DNA of 35,159 nt from contig JACCSV010000225.1 of assembly GCA_013812805.1 (NCBI GenBank), positions 1 to 35,159 on the forward strand. Reading direction: 5' to 3'. The notes under the pieces are model-generated. The model was not told the origin of the DNA. It searched no databases and saw only the letters and a program-made list of their open reading frames with translations. A program made the translations under genes and the position numbers. The DNA is from Sphingomonas sp. (GTDB lineage Bacteria > Pseudomonadota > Alphaproteobacteria > Sphingomonadales > Sphingomonadaceae). Below, piece after piece: positions 7,568-16,258 of this stretch; positions within the stretch are counted from its first letter, which is position 1; each line of letters starts with the position of its first letter.

Positions 7568-9031
7568 CTACGGCCCAACGTCGGCGGTGTCTTGCTGGCG
7601 CTGCCGGACCTGCCGGCGCTCGAAGCCGAGTGCGGCCGCGACATCATTGTCCCACCCGTAGGCGTCCTGGACGAAGCGGATCCTGCCGTCGGTGCCGACG
7701 AAAGCGGTGTGGTACATCAGCCGCACCGGAATCTTGGCGTTCAGTTTGACAAAGGTTTCCTCGCCGGTTGCCATCGCCTCGTCGAAATCCTCGATTATGC
7801 CGTCGGCTTGGGCGATCATCCGCGCAAAGCCGAGCGCGTCGTGGACTCGCACGCAGCCGTGGCTCTTGTGCCGCTCATTCTGCGCGAACAGCGCCTTGGC
7901 CGGCGTGTCGTGAAGGTAGATCGCCTCGTCGTTCTGCATGTCGAACTTGACCTCGCCAAGCGCATTCTTCGGTCCCGGCTGCTGCACCAGCCAGCCGTCC
8001 TTCCGAACGATTTTCTGGTCGCGCAGATAGGCAGCGCTCTTTTTGGACAACTCGTCCTCCTCGATCGACTTGGGAACCGTCCAGGTAGGATTGGCAACCA
8101 GCCGGAATAGCGGCGAGCCGAGCTGCGGGGTTTCCCAATCCGCCTGACCGACAACGACTCGCCGTTCGTCGGTGAGCTGCCCGTTGCGCCAGAAGGTGAG
8201 GAAGGTGGCTGCAGTGTTGACGTCGATCCGAGTCGCCGGCGACTGACGTTCCATCCACCGCAGCCGCTCCAGCGCCACCGCAAGCTGCCGGGCGCGGTCC
8301 TTGGCACTGGTGTTGACCGCCTTGAGCGTATCGTTGCCGATCACTCCGTCCGGCTTCAGTCCGAAATCCTGCTGCATCCGCTCGACCGCCTCGGCAACCT
8401 CGGCGGTATACTCCACGCCCGGCTGCGCCGGTTGTGCGCCTGCGTCGGGCTTGGGCTGACTTGGCTGCGGTTGCGCAGCCAAATAGCCGCCCGCCTTCAG
8501 CGCCTCGATGACATCAGGCACGCGCGGATCGCTCGAGCCACGCTTGATCGGCTCGCCGGGCTTAATGTTGGTATCGGGCGTCTTGGCGGCCAGCGCGACA
8601 TAATGACCGAACGCTTGGCTCAGCTTGCGATATTCATCGGTCTGCGGGGCGAGCGAACCGAGCCACTCGACCAGCCTGTTCTCGACCACCGCTTGCTCGA
8701 ACCCCCCCTCGACGTCGACCTTGGGGCGGGGAAGCGTATAGACTTCGCGAAGCTTGGTCGGGTCGGTCTTGCCCATCGCCAGCGCCGAGGCGAGCGACAG
8801 GACCGCTTCCCGCAACTCTCCTTCGCTGGCCGAATTCACATCGCCCTTGAAGAAGATGTCGGTGGTAAGGCCGTGCTTGGGCGCTTCCGCTAAGGCGGAA
8901 CGAAGCTGCTGCGCGGCCGGCGAATCGGCACCGGCCTCGGCACTGCCGCTTTGGCCGAAGGTGATTGGACTGTTCTCGCACCCGGCCAGCGCGAGCAGCG
9001 CGACCGAGATCATCAGAGTCTTGCGAATCAA
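7568..9031 (-). CDS. Lipoprotein L,D-transpeptidase (YkuD domain, YcbB/LdtD-like)
   Basis: 487 residues. The signal peptide ends in the lipobox LALAGC (Cys18 lipidated). A helical domain follows, then a Pro/Gln/Ala linker (QPQPSQPKPDAGAQPAQP), a peptidoglycan-binding helical repeat (TAEVAEAVERMQQDFGLKPDGVIGNDTL, in pieces) and a YkuD domain with the catalytic SHGCVRV motif (Cys393). It would form 3-3 cross-links in peptidoglycan or attach proteins to it in the periplasm. The start is TTG at 9031: an AGGAG lies 7 nt upstream and only this start gives a clean lipoprotein signal, whereas the upstream ATG at 9187 would add 52 non-signal residues. A 22-bp dyad lies just upstream. Confidence 0.88.
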   Translation of the reverse strand: MIRKTLMISVALLALAGCENSPITFGQSGSAEAGADSPAAQQLRSALAEAPKHGLTTDIFFKGDVNSASEGELREAVLSLASALAMGKTDPTKLREVYTLPRPKVDVEGGFEQAVVENRLVEWLGSLAPQTDEYRKLSQAFGHYVALAAKTPDTNIKPGEPIKRGSSDPRVPDVIEALKAGGYLAAQPQPSQPKPDAGAQPAQPGVEYTAEVAEAVERMQQDFGLKPDGVIGNDTLKAVNTSAKDRARQLAVALERLRWMERQSPATRIDVNTAATFLTFWRNGQLTDERRVVVGQADWETPQLGSPLFRLVANPTWTVPKSIEEDELSKKSAAYLRDQKIVRKDGWLVQQPGPKNALGEVKFDMQNDEAIYLHDTPAKALFAQNERHKSHGCVRVHDALGFARMIAQADGIIEDFDEAMATGEETFVKLNAKIPVRLMYHTAFVGTDGRIRFVQDAYGWDNDVAAALGFERRQVRQRQQDTADVGP

Positions 9032-9046
9032 GGAGTTGCTCCTGCG

Positions 9047-9068
9047 TGGTTCTGGATTTGAAGAACCA
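9047..9068. promoter_or_regulatory. Inverted repeat TGGTTCT-N8-AGAACCA in the L,D-transpeptidase leader
   Basis: Perfect 7-bp arms (9047-9053 and 9062-9068) with an 8-bp spacer, 16 bp upstream of the TTG start and just before the AGGAG. It could be an operator or a leader RNA hairpin close to the ribosome-binding site. Presence is direct; role is inferred. Confidence 0.4.
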
Positions 9069-9131
9069 TCGGAGCAGCGAGCCGATCCATCGTCGTGGTA
9101 ATAGTTGTCCTGCGGCGTCCCCGCTTTATCG

Positions 9132-11471
9132 TTAGCCGGCGGCCCGCATGTTCGAAAGCCCGAGCACCATCTGGTTGGCGCGTTCATAGGCGAGCGGCCG
9201 GCCGAACAGATATCCCTGGATGGTATCGCAGCCGAGGTCGCGCATGCGCTCGAAGTCCTCGGGGGTTTCGACGCCTTCAGCGGTCACCGACATGCGGAAG
9301 CTCTTGGCGAGCTGGACGATCGACTGGATGATCGCGACATTCTCGGGGCGGGTCCCGGCTTCGCGAACGAAGCTGCCGTCGATCTTGAGTTTGTGGAAGA
9401 TCGCCTTGTTCAGATAGCCGATCGAGGAATAGCCGGTGCCGAAGTCATCGAGCGCAATCCCGACGCCCAGCGAGCGCAGGCGCTTGAGCACGTCGAGGGT
9501 CAATCCGTTGTCGCCCAGGAACACGCCTTCGGTGACTTCCAGCTCGATCCGATTACCCTGCACCCGATGCCGGGCGAGCGCTTCGCTGACGATATTGGGC
9601 AGCGCCGGCATCAGGATCTGTTTGGGGCTGACGTTCAGCGCCACCGAGATGTTTTCCGGCCACGAGGCCGCGGCCTTGCATGCTTCCTCGATCACCCACT
9701 GCCCGATCGCACCCATCAGACCGATTTCCTCGGCGGCCGGGATGAAGACGTTAGGCGGCACCAGCCCGCGCTTCGGGTGGTTCCACCGCAGCAGCGCCTC
9801 GAAGCCGATCAGCTTCTGGGTCCTGGCATTGATCAGTGGCTGGAAAACCAAGTGGAACTGCTTGGCGGCAAGCGCGCCGCGGAGGTCGGTTTCCATCCGC
9901 ACCCGATCCTCCTGCTCCGACTGCAGCTCGGACGAGAAATAACGCGCAACGCCCCGGCCGGCGTCCTTTGCCTGATAGAGCGCAAGGTCGGCCTTGAGGA
10001 TCAGATCGTCGACGGTGGCGCCGTCGATCGGGCCGAAAGCGCAGCCTATCGAAACGCCGATCCGGATTTCGGTGCCCTCGATCAGGTACGGCTGCTTGAT
10101 CGCCTCGATGATCTTCTGCGCCAGATGCTCGACGCTGGTGCGGCTTTGCGCGTCGGTGACGACGACCGCGAATTCATCGCCGCCCATGCGCCCGACATGG
10201 CCGTCGTTTGCGACCTGGTCGACCAGCCGCTTGGCGACTCCGCGCAGCACTGCATCGCCCTTGGGGTGGCCGAAGGTGTCGTTGACCGGCTTGAAGCCGT
10301 CGAGGTCGAGAAAAAGGATCGCGCAAGGGACGTTGCTGACCGTCGCGCCGCGGAGCGCATCACCGAGTAATTGGCGGACCCGTCCGCGATTGGGCAGGCC
10401 CGACAGCACATCGACATTGGCAAGATGGGTTAGCCGTTCCTGCGTCTGGCGGATTTCGGTAACGTCGGAGCCGACCCCGCGGAAGCCTTCGAAGCGGCCG
10501 GCAGTGTCGACGATCGGGTCACCGGCGATCGAGATCCACCGCGGCCCGTGCGTGGTCTCCAGCTCCATCTCCAGCGCGTTGAACGCCTGCTTTTCGAGCA
10601 GCTTGCGGCCCAATTCGGCATGCCCGCCGAGCAGGGAGGGAAGCGAGTGGCCGAGCAGTTGATTGGCCGGCCGGCCGAGCAACGCGGTCATCCGCGAAGA
10701 AATGTAGGTGACCCGGTTCTCCGGGTCGACTTGCCACAGCCAGCCGACCCCGCGTTGCTCATATTCCTGGAGCAGCAGCGAAGCGCTTTCGCTTTGCGAT
10801 CCCACGTCGGCGTTGGTCTTCATCTGGTTGAATGCCCAGCGGGCGACGGCAAGCACGCCGAAAATGGCGACTCCGATCGTGAACAGGATCGATAGCATGT
10901 GCTCGAACGGAACGCTGTTGCGCCCGATCAGCAGGGCGATGCACAGGCCGGCGGTAAAGCTTGCCATCCAGGCGACGACGCAGGGGAGCACGACCACTAG
11001 CCCAAGCGCGGCAATACCCAGGCCGGCAATGATCGAGGCGGCGATCACCTGCTGCCCGACCGGCAACCACTGGAACAGGTAAACCGGCAGCGACAGCCAC
11101 AGCAGCGCCCGCAAGGCGATGTCCCCGACCAGCATCGAGTCGGGAACGCGCCGTCCGGTGCGGCCGACGTGGGTAATCGCGTGAGTGCGGGCGATCTGCA
11201 TGGCGACGAAGTTCGCGGCGGTCACCGCGCCCGCCCATCCCACCAGCCAGGCGATCGGCGCGTGCCCAAGCAAGGCTGCAACCATCATCGCCGAAGCAAC
11301 GACATTGGCAGCCGAGAAGAACGGTGCGAGCTCGGCACGGGCGATCAGCTGCGCGTCCCGCAACGGCGAGGACTCGCCGTCGGCAGCCATGCTCGCCGAG
11401 AAGGCCGCCGACTCGCCGTCCGGCAGGCGTGCTGAAATCATCCGTTTGTAACGGTCTGGGGCTTCGTACAT
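9132..11471 (-). CDS. Membrane GGDEF-EAL cyclic-di-GMP turnover protein with PAS domain
   Basis: 779 residues. About six hydrophobic segments (roughly 48-215) are followed by a PAS domain (about 235-350), a GGDEF domain with intact GGDEF at 430-434, and an EAL domain (EAL at 558-560). The EAL domain keeps DDFGTGYSS, the ALNVSP Asn and the TAEGVET Glu, so phosphodiesterase activity is plausible. The four residues where an RxxD inhibitory site would lie before GGDEF read ANDG, so product inhibition at that site is unlikely. It makes and/or degrades c-di-GMP at the inner membrane. Start is ATG 11471 with a weak ribosome-binding site; ATG at residue 11 is an alternative. It lies 69 nt downstream of the M1 peptidase in the same direction. 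Confidence 0.92.
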   Translation of the reverse strand: MYEAPDRYKRMISARLPDGESAAFSASMAADGESSPLRDAQLIARAELAPFFSAANVVASAMMVAALLGHAPIAWLVGWAGAVTAANFVAMQIARTHAITHVGRTGRRVPDSMLVGDIALRALLWLSLPVYLFQWLPVGQQVIAASIIAGLGIAALGLVVVLPCVVAWMASFTAGLCIALLIGRNSVPFEHMLSILFTIGVAIFGVLAVARWAFNQMKTNADVGSQSESASLLLQEYEQRGVGWLWQVDPENRVTYISSRMTALLGRPANQLLGHSLPSLLGGHAELGRKLLEKQAFNALEMELETTHGPRWISIAGDPIVDTAGRFEGFRGVGSDVTEIRQTQERLTHLANVDVLSGLPNRGRVRQLLGDALRGATVSNVPCAILFLDLDGFKPVNDTFGHPKGDAVLRGVAKRLVDQVANDGHVGRMGGDEFAVVVTDAQSRTSVEHLAQKIIEAIKQPYLIEGTEIRIGVSIGCAFGPIDGATVDDLILKADLALYQAKDAGRGVARYFSSELQSEQEDRVRMETDLRGALAAKQFHLVFQPLINARTQKLIGFEALLRWNHPKRGLVPPNVFIPAAEEIGLMGAIGQWVIEEACKAAASWPENISVALNVSPKQILMPALPNIVSEALARHRVQGNRIELEVTEGVFLGDNGLTLDVLKRLRSLGVGIALDDFGTGYSSIGYLNKAIFHKLKIDGSFVREAGTRPENVAIIQSIVQLAKSFRMSVTAEGVETPEDFERMRDLGCDTIQGYLFGRPLAYERANQMVLGLSNMRAAG

Positions 11472-11540
11472 CCGCGTCCCGCTCTCTGGTCTCCCCCATC
11501 GGTAGGAGAAGAGAGTTGAAACGCAGTTAAGAAATCCGGC

Positions 11541-13463
11541 TCAAAGCCCGAGCTTGTCGAGTCCGCGGGTGGTGATCGGGTGGTATCCTGCCCGCGCCCG
11601 GCGATAGACCCGAGCGGCGATCGGCCGCCCCCATTGCTGGTCCTTGGCCAAGGCCTCGATCAGCGGCGCCACGAACTTGCGCCGGCCCTGGGTCGTCAGG
11701 AAGCGCTCGAGCGCGGGTACCGCGGGATCGTACCGGTTGGCGACGGCAAGGCTGAGCCAGGCGTACAGCACCTCATTATTGCGAGTCTCCGACAGCCGCA
11801 GCTGCTGGTCGAGCGCGCGCAGCCGCTGCCCGTCGATCTTGCGCGGCAACCGGTTGACGAAGCGAAGCCGCTCGGCGGTCGTCCAGCGCGCCCACGGCTG
11901 CGCGGGGATGGCGCCGCCGCCGGTAAATTGCTGCACGGCCCGATCGACCTCGGCAAAGGCATTGGGGTTGGGCTTGACCATGGTTGCCGGAAGCCCCGGC
12001 TGGTTGACCCACTGGTCGAGCATCAGCTTCTGTTCGAGCCGCTCGTCGCCCTTGATCAGATGCTCGCGAATGTCGGCGAGGAAGATTGCCGAAGTTACCG
12101 GCTGGAACGCGTGGCGCGTGAACCAGCCCTTGAGCCAGGCATCGAAGCGCTCGCGTCCCACCGCGGTCTCGATGCTTCGAAGGAAGGCGGCGCCCTTCTC
12201 ATAGGCGATTTCGGTCAGCCCTTCGTCCGGATGCCGGCCCTTGAGGTCGATACGCAAGCGGGTGTCGGCGCCCGAAGCGCCGCCAAGCGTCTCGATCTGC
12301 TCGTTCAGCGAATCGACGCCCAGCGCATATTGCTGCGCCGCCACCTTCGGCCCGTAGATGGCCTCGATGATCCGGTAGGTCGCGTAGGTCGTCATCCCCT
12401 CGTTGAGCCAGAAATCGGCCCAGGTCGCGTTGGTCGCAAGGTTGCCCGACCAGCTGTGCGCAAGCTCGTGCGCGATCAGGCTCACCAGGCTCTTGTCACC
12501 GGCGATGAAGGTCGGGGTGAGAAAGGTGAGGTTGGGGTTCTCCATGCCGCCAAACGGGAAGGACGGCGGCAGCACCAGCATGTCGTAGCGGCCCCAGCGG
12601 TACGGACCGAACAGCTCTTCGGCCGCATCGATCATTTTCTCGGTGTCCTCGAGCTCTTTGGCCGCCGCCGGCAGCATCGAGGGCTCGGTCCACACGCCCG
12701 AGCGGGGCCCGAGCTCCTGGAAAGCGAGGTCGCCGACCGCGATCGCGATCAGATACGGCGCCACCGGATTGGCCATGCGGTACTTGAACACCCGCATGTT
12801 GCCCTGCGTAGTCGGCTCGCCGACGCGCTGCGAGCTCATCACCGCGGTCAGTGGCGCCGGCACCCGGATGGTGGCTTCCCAGCTCTGGCGGATGCCTGGG
12901 GAATCCTGGGTCGGGATCCAGGACCGGTTCTCGATCGGCTGGCCCTGGCTGAACAGATAGGGGTGCTTCTTGCCGGCGGTCTGTTCCGGCGTCAGCCACT
13001 GCAGGGAGCCGGCATCGGGCGCCGATTTGTAGCGGATCATGATTCGGCGGGTGTCGGGCCGCAGCGCGATCGCAAGCGGAGCCCCGAGGATCTCGTCGCT
13101 GGCCCCGACCTTATATTCGAGCGGTTGCCCGGCAGCGTCGGTGATCGCCTGGATCTCCAGCCCCTTGTCGTCGAGGATAATCTCCTTGGCGTCAGGCTTG
13201 CGGTCGATGTCGAGCGCGGCGAGCCCGCCAATCCGCTTGGCGTCGAAATCGACGGTGAGGTCGAGCGCCAGGTGAGTGACTCGCGCTTCCAGCGGCTTGG
13301 CATAGCTGTGAATATCGACCGCGTCCGCGGTCGTCAGGATCGTGGAGACCTGCGGCGCGGCATTGCCGGTGGCATTACCCTGGTCGCCGGACGGGTTGCA
13401 GGCGCCGAGGACGGCGAGGCTGAAAGCGGCCGCTGCGGCCATGACGATGCGCAATGGGTTCAT
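11541..13463 (-). CDS. M1-family zinc metallopeptidase, lipoprotein
   Basis: 640 residues. It has a lipobox AVLGAC (Cys22) and a beta-rich N-terminal domain. The substrate-anchoring motif is GGMEN. The zinc site is HELAH (332-336) followed 18 residues later by Glu355 (HExxH-x18-E), with a catalytic-type Tyr in IAYEKGAAF. The C-terminal helical domain (about 520-640) resembles the leukotriene A4 hydrolase-type end. It should act as an aminopeptidase anchored at the outer membrane or periplasmic face. The start ATG 13463 gives the lipoprotein signal; a longer frame to 13667 would put 68 residues before it and run through the divergent kinase gene. Only 67 bp separate it from the divergent histidine kinase start. 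Confidence 0.9.
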   Translation of the reverse strand: MNPLRIVMAAAAAFSLAVLGACNPSGDQGNATGNAAPQVSTILTTADAVDIHSYAKPLEARVTHLALDLTVDFDAKRIGGLAALDIDRKPDAKEIILDDKGLEIQAITDAAGQPLEYKVGASDEILGAPLAIALRPDTRRIMIRYKSAPDAGSLQWLTPEQTAGKKHPYLFSQGQPIENRSWIPTQDSPGIRQSWEATIRVPAPLTAVMSSQRVGEPTTQGNMRVFKYRMANPVAPYLIAIAVGDLAFQELGPRSGVWTEPSMLPAAAKELEDTEKMIDAAEELFGPYRWGRYDMLVLPPSFPFGGMENPNLTFLTPTFIAGDKSLVSLIAHELAHSWSGNLATNATWADFWLNEGMTTYATYRIIEAIYGPKVAAQQYALGVDSLNEQIETLGGASGADTRLRIDLKGRHPDEGLTEIAYEKGAAFLRSIETAVGRERFDAWLKGWFTRHAFQPVTSAIFLADIREHLIKGDERLEQKLMLDQWVNQPGLPATMVKPNPNAFAEVDRAVQQFTGGGAIPAQPWARWTTAERLRFVNRLPRKIDGQRLRALDQQLRLSETRNNEVLYAWLSLAVANRYDPAVPALERFLTTQGRRKFVAPLIEALAKDQQWGRPIAARVYRRARAGYHPITTRGLDKLGL

Positions 13464-13530
13464 GGCATCGGTAACTGCACCGGTTGGACCTGTCTCGCAA
13501 TGGTCAAGGCGTCGGCCTATATCGGTGGCA

Positions 13531-14706
13531 ATGGCAACCGAGAGCGTAGCCCTGAGCGACCGCCGCGAGCCGAAGGCCCCGCGCCGCATCGACACGCCGC
13601 GCATCGAATCCCCGGCGCGCCCGATCCTCGAGGGCGTCGGGCTCGACGCGCCCTTCTTCGAGGACAAGAACCGCGCCTTCTGGTTCCTGCAGAGCCTCGG
13701 CTGGAGCGGCTATTTCATCCTCCGCTCGCTGTCGGGCTTTGCCGGGGGCCTGGGCTGGATGTGGCTGGTCCACACCGCACTTCTGACGGCCACCGGCTAT
13801 TCGCTGACCCTGCTGTTGGGCGCGTTGTTCCGCCGCCTGATCAAGATGCGGGTGCTGTGGACGGCGATCCTCTCGCTGAGCTCGGTGGTGCTGGCCTCGA
13901 CCGTGTTCTCGGTAATCGAGACGTGGAGCTATGCGACCTTCCTCAAGCCCGATTCGCGGCCCGTGGGCTTCGAGTTTCTCGCTCCGATCCTGTTGAATTT
14001 CGCGCTGCTCGCGGCCTGGACCGCGCTCTATTACGGGATCAACTATTACATCCTGCTCGAGGAGCAGATCGACCAGCGCGAACGGCTCGAAAACCAGGCA
14101 TCCTCGGCCCAGCTGGCGATGCTTCGCTACCAGCTCAACCCGCACTTCCTGTTCAACACGCTCAACTCCATCTCCACCCTGGTGCTTCTCAAGCAGACCG
14201 AACGCGCCAATGCGATGCTCGCGCGGCTATCCTCCTTCCTGCGCTACACGCTGGCCAACGAATCCTCGGCCAAGGTGACGCTGGCGCAGGAAGTCGAGAC
14301 TCTGAAGCTCTACCTGGAGATCGAGAAGATGCGCTTCGAGGAGCGGATGCGCCCGCACTTTCGAATCGAGTCTGACACGATCGGGGCCCGCCTGCCCTCG
14401 CTGCTGCTGCAGCCGCTGATCGAGAATGCGATCAAATATGCGGTGACTCCGAGTGAAACCGGCGCCGATATCTGGGTCACCGCGACTCGCGAAGGCCAGG
14501 CGGTCCGAATCGAAGTCGCCGACAACGGCAACGGCGAAGGCGCCAACGTCGCCGCCACCCAGTCGACCGGAGTCGGGCTCGCCAATATCCGTGAGCGGCT
14601 GGCCCAGGCCTATGGCAGCGCCCACGGATTCACGACCAAGAAGAACGAACAGGGTGGTTTCAGCGTTGTCGTCGAAATCCCCTATGAAACCGGAGACAGG
14701 GACTGA
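13531..14706 (+). CDS. Membrane sensor histidine kinase, LytS/YehU-type (His_kinase + HATPase_c)
   Basis: 391 residues. A charged N-terminal tail (about 1-50) precedes four probable membrane segments (about 53-78, 80-100, 108-130 and 148-175), then a short linker and the His_kinase box QLNPHFLFNTLN with phospho-acceptor His205. The ATPase domain shows the N box (LIENAIKYA), DNGNGEG and GVGLANIRERL. There is no periplasmic sensor domain, so sensing is probably within the membrane. It should phosphorylate the LytTR regulator encoded next, whose ATG overlaps its TGA by 1 nt. The start ATG 13531 was chosen over an upstream frame overlapping the M1 peptidase gene. No strong Shine-Dalgarno is visible. 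Confidence 0.92.
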   Translation: MATESVALSDRREPKAPRRIDTPRIESPARPILEGVGLDAPFFEDKNRAFWFLQSLGWSGYFILRSLSGFAGGLGWMWLVHTALLTATGYSLTLLLGALFRRLIKMRVLWTAILSLSSVVLASTVFSVIETWSYATFLKPDSRPVGFEFLAPILLNFALLAAWTALYYGINYYILLEEQIDQRERLENQASSAQLAMLRYQLNPHFLFNTLNSISTLVLLKQTERANAMLARLSSFLRYTLANESSAKVTLAQEVETLKLYLEIEKMRFEERMRPHFRIESDTIGARLPSLLLQPLIENAIKYAVTPSETGADIWVTATREGQAVRIEVADNGNGEGANVAATQSTGVGLANIRERLAQAYGSAHGFTTKKNEQGGFSVVVEIPYETGDRD

Positions 14707-15509
14707 TGAGCATCCGCACCATCCTGGTCGACGACGAGCCGCTTGCCACTCAGGGCCTGATGCTCCGGCTGGAAGCGCACGACGACGTGGAAATCGTCGC
14801 CACCGCCGCCAACGGCCGCGAAGCGATCCGGGCGATCAAGACCAACAAGCCTGACCTCGTCTTCCTCGACATCCAGATGCCGGGCTTCGACGGCTTCTCG
14901 GTGATCCAGGGGATGATGGAGGTGGAGCCGCCATTGTTCGTCTTCGTCACCGCTTACGGCGACCATGCGCTCCGCGCGTTCGAAGCGCAAGCAGTGGACT
15001 ATCTGATGAAGCCCGTCGACGAGGACCGCCTGGCGGCAACCATGGACCGGGTTCGACAGCGCCTCAACGAGAAGCGGGGCGCCGAAGAAGTAGGGCGGCT
15101 CAAGGAAGCGCTTGCCGAGCACGCGCCGGAGGCCGCCGGCGAACTGGTCGACGGCGGCGGCGAGGCCCACGCCGCCAACCGCTTCGAGAAAATGATCAAC
15201 ATCAAGGACCAGGGGCAGATTTTCCGGGTCGACGTCGACACCATCGAGCGCATCGACGCCGCGGGCGATTACATGTGCATCCAGACCGGCGATAACACTT
15301 TGATCCTCCGCGAGACGATGAAAGATCTGGAAAAGCGGCTCGACCCGCGCCGCTTCCAGCGCGTCCACCGCTCGACGATCGTCAACCTCGACCTCGTCAA
15401 GCAGGTCAAGCCGCACACCAACGGCGAATGCTTCTTGGTGCTGGACTCAGGCGCGCAGGTGAAGGTCAGCCGAAGCTATCGCGACGTCGTCGCCAGGTTC
15501 GTCCACTGA
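14706..15509 (+). CDS. LytTR-family response regulator
   Basis: 267 residues. The receiver domain (about 3-120) has DD at 9-10, phospho-acceptor Asp55 in VFLDIQMPG, the Thr of VFVTAYG and the Lys of YLMKPV. A linker (about 120-160) precedes a LytTR DNA-binding domain (about 162-265) with RIDAAGDYMCIQ, LKDLEKRL-like and FQRVHRSTIVNLDLV segments. It is the output partner of the upstream kinase: the genes share one nucleotide at TGATG, implying translational coupling. LytTR proteins bind direct repeats upstream of a few target genes; the immediate downstream enzyme gene overlaps it the same way and so is co-expressed with it. Targets elsewhere are not knowable from this window. Confidence 0.93.
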   Translation: MSIRTILVDDEPLATQGLMLRLEAHDDVEIVATAANGREAIRAIKTNKPDLVFLDIQMPGFDGFSVIQGMMEVEPPLFVFVTAYGDHALRAFEAQAVDYLMKPVDEDRLAATMDRVRQRLNEKRGAEEVGRLKEALAEHAPEAAGELVDGGGEAHAANRFEKMINIKDQGQIFRVDVDTIERIDAAGDYMCIQTGDNTLILRETMKDLEKRLDPRRFQRVHRSTIVNLDLVKQVKPHTNGECFLVLDSGAQVKVSRSYRDVVARFVH

Positions 15510-16258
15510 TGGTCGGTGCAAGCCGCTTCGAGCAATTTGCCGCGCTTCACGTCCCCGGTAATCCCGTCATCCTCTACAATATCTGGGATGTCGGCAGTGC
15601 AAACGCCGTGGTCGCGGCGGGGGCCAAGGCGCTGGCGACCGGCAGCCACCCGGTCGCCGACGCCCACGGCTGGCCCGACGGCGAGGGCGTGCCGCTCGAC
15701 TTCGCGCTCGCCAACGCCGAGCGCATCGTCGGTGCTGTCGATCTCCCGGTGACGGTGGATTTCGAAAGCGCTTACTCGACTGATCCGGAGCAGGGAGCGG
15801 CGAACGTCGCACGCCTCGCGGCGACCGGCGCGGTCGGCTGCAATTTCGAGGATCAGGTGCTCGGTGGCGAGGGGGTGCACCCGCTCGACCTGCAATGCCG
15901 CCGCATCGCCGCGATTCGCGACGCTGTCGGCCCCAATTTCTTCATCAACGCGCGTACCGACCTGTTCCTTAAGACCGACAACTATGACGATGCACTGGTT
16001 GGCCAGGTGGTCGAGCGCGGCAAGGCGTTCGCCGACGCCGGCGCCAGCGGCTTCTTCGTCCCGCGGCTGGGCGACCCTCGTCAAGCCGAGCGGGTAGCTC
16101 ACGAAGTCCCGCTGCCGCTCAACCTCATCGCTTTTCCCGGCGCTCCGGCCAAGGCGGAATGGGCGAGCGCCGGAGTCGCTCGGATCAGCCACGGGCCGTT
16201 CCCGCACAAGGCTCTGATGAAGCAGCTGGAGGACGCCGCTCGGGCGGCAATCGCCTAG
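15509..16258 (+). CDS. Isocitrate lyase/PEP mutase superfamily enzyme
   Basis: 249 residues. The fold signature includes ILYNIWDVGSANAVVAAG at the start, the metal-binding aspartate in VDFESAYS (Asp84), the NFED block (Glu114-Asp115), and FINARTD. These match the small phosphoenolpyruvate mutase/isocitrate lyase superfamily proteins that cleave or rearrange C-C or P-C bonds next to a carboxylate (for example 2-methylisocitrate or oxaloacetate-type substrates). The Cys-containing loop of true isocitrate lyase (KKCGH) is not seen, so the reaction is undetermined. ATG overlaps the regulator's TGA by one nucleotide. Its TAG shares the palindrome CTAG with the stop of the convergent ABC permease. 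Confidence 0.85.
   Translation: MVGASRFEQFAALHVPGNPVILYNIWDVGSANAVVAAGAKALATGSHPVADAHGWPDGEGVPLDFALANAERIVGAVDLPVTVDFESAYSTDPEQGAANVARLAATGAVGCNFEDQVLGGEGVHPLDLQCRRIAAIRDAVGPNFFINARTDLFLKTDNYDDALVGQVVERGKAFADAGASGFFVPRLGDPRQAERVAHEVPLPLNLIAFPGAPAKAEWASAGVARISHGPFPHKALMKQLEDAARAAIA

Noticed and set aside
9105..10370. Plus-strand frame of about 420 codons opposite the GGDEF-EAL gene
   Set aside because: The opposite strand encodes intact GGDEF and EAL motifs. The antisense product looks like His/Asp/Arg-rich shadow coding.
13464..13667. Upstream extension of the M1 peptidase
   Set aside because: The lipoprotein signal begins at 13463, so a 68-residue addition would destroy it and would overlap the kinase gene.
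11580..14375. Very long plus-strand reading frame (over 900 codons) opposite the M1 peptidase and across the kinase start
   Set aside because: It lies antisense to a gene with intact HELAH and GGMEN motifs and then runs out of frame through the kinase. Its product is low-complexity and Arg/Gly/Ala-rich, as expected of stop-poor frames in GC-rich DNA.
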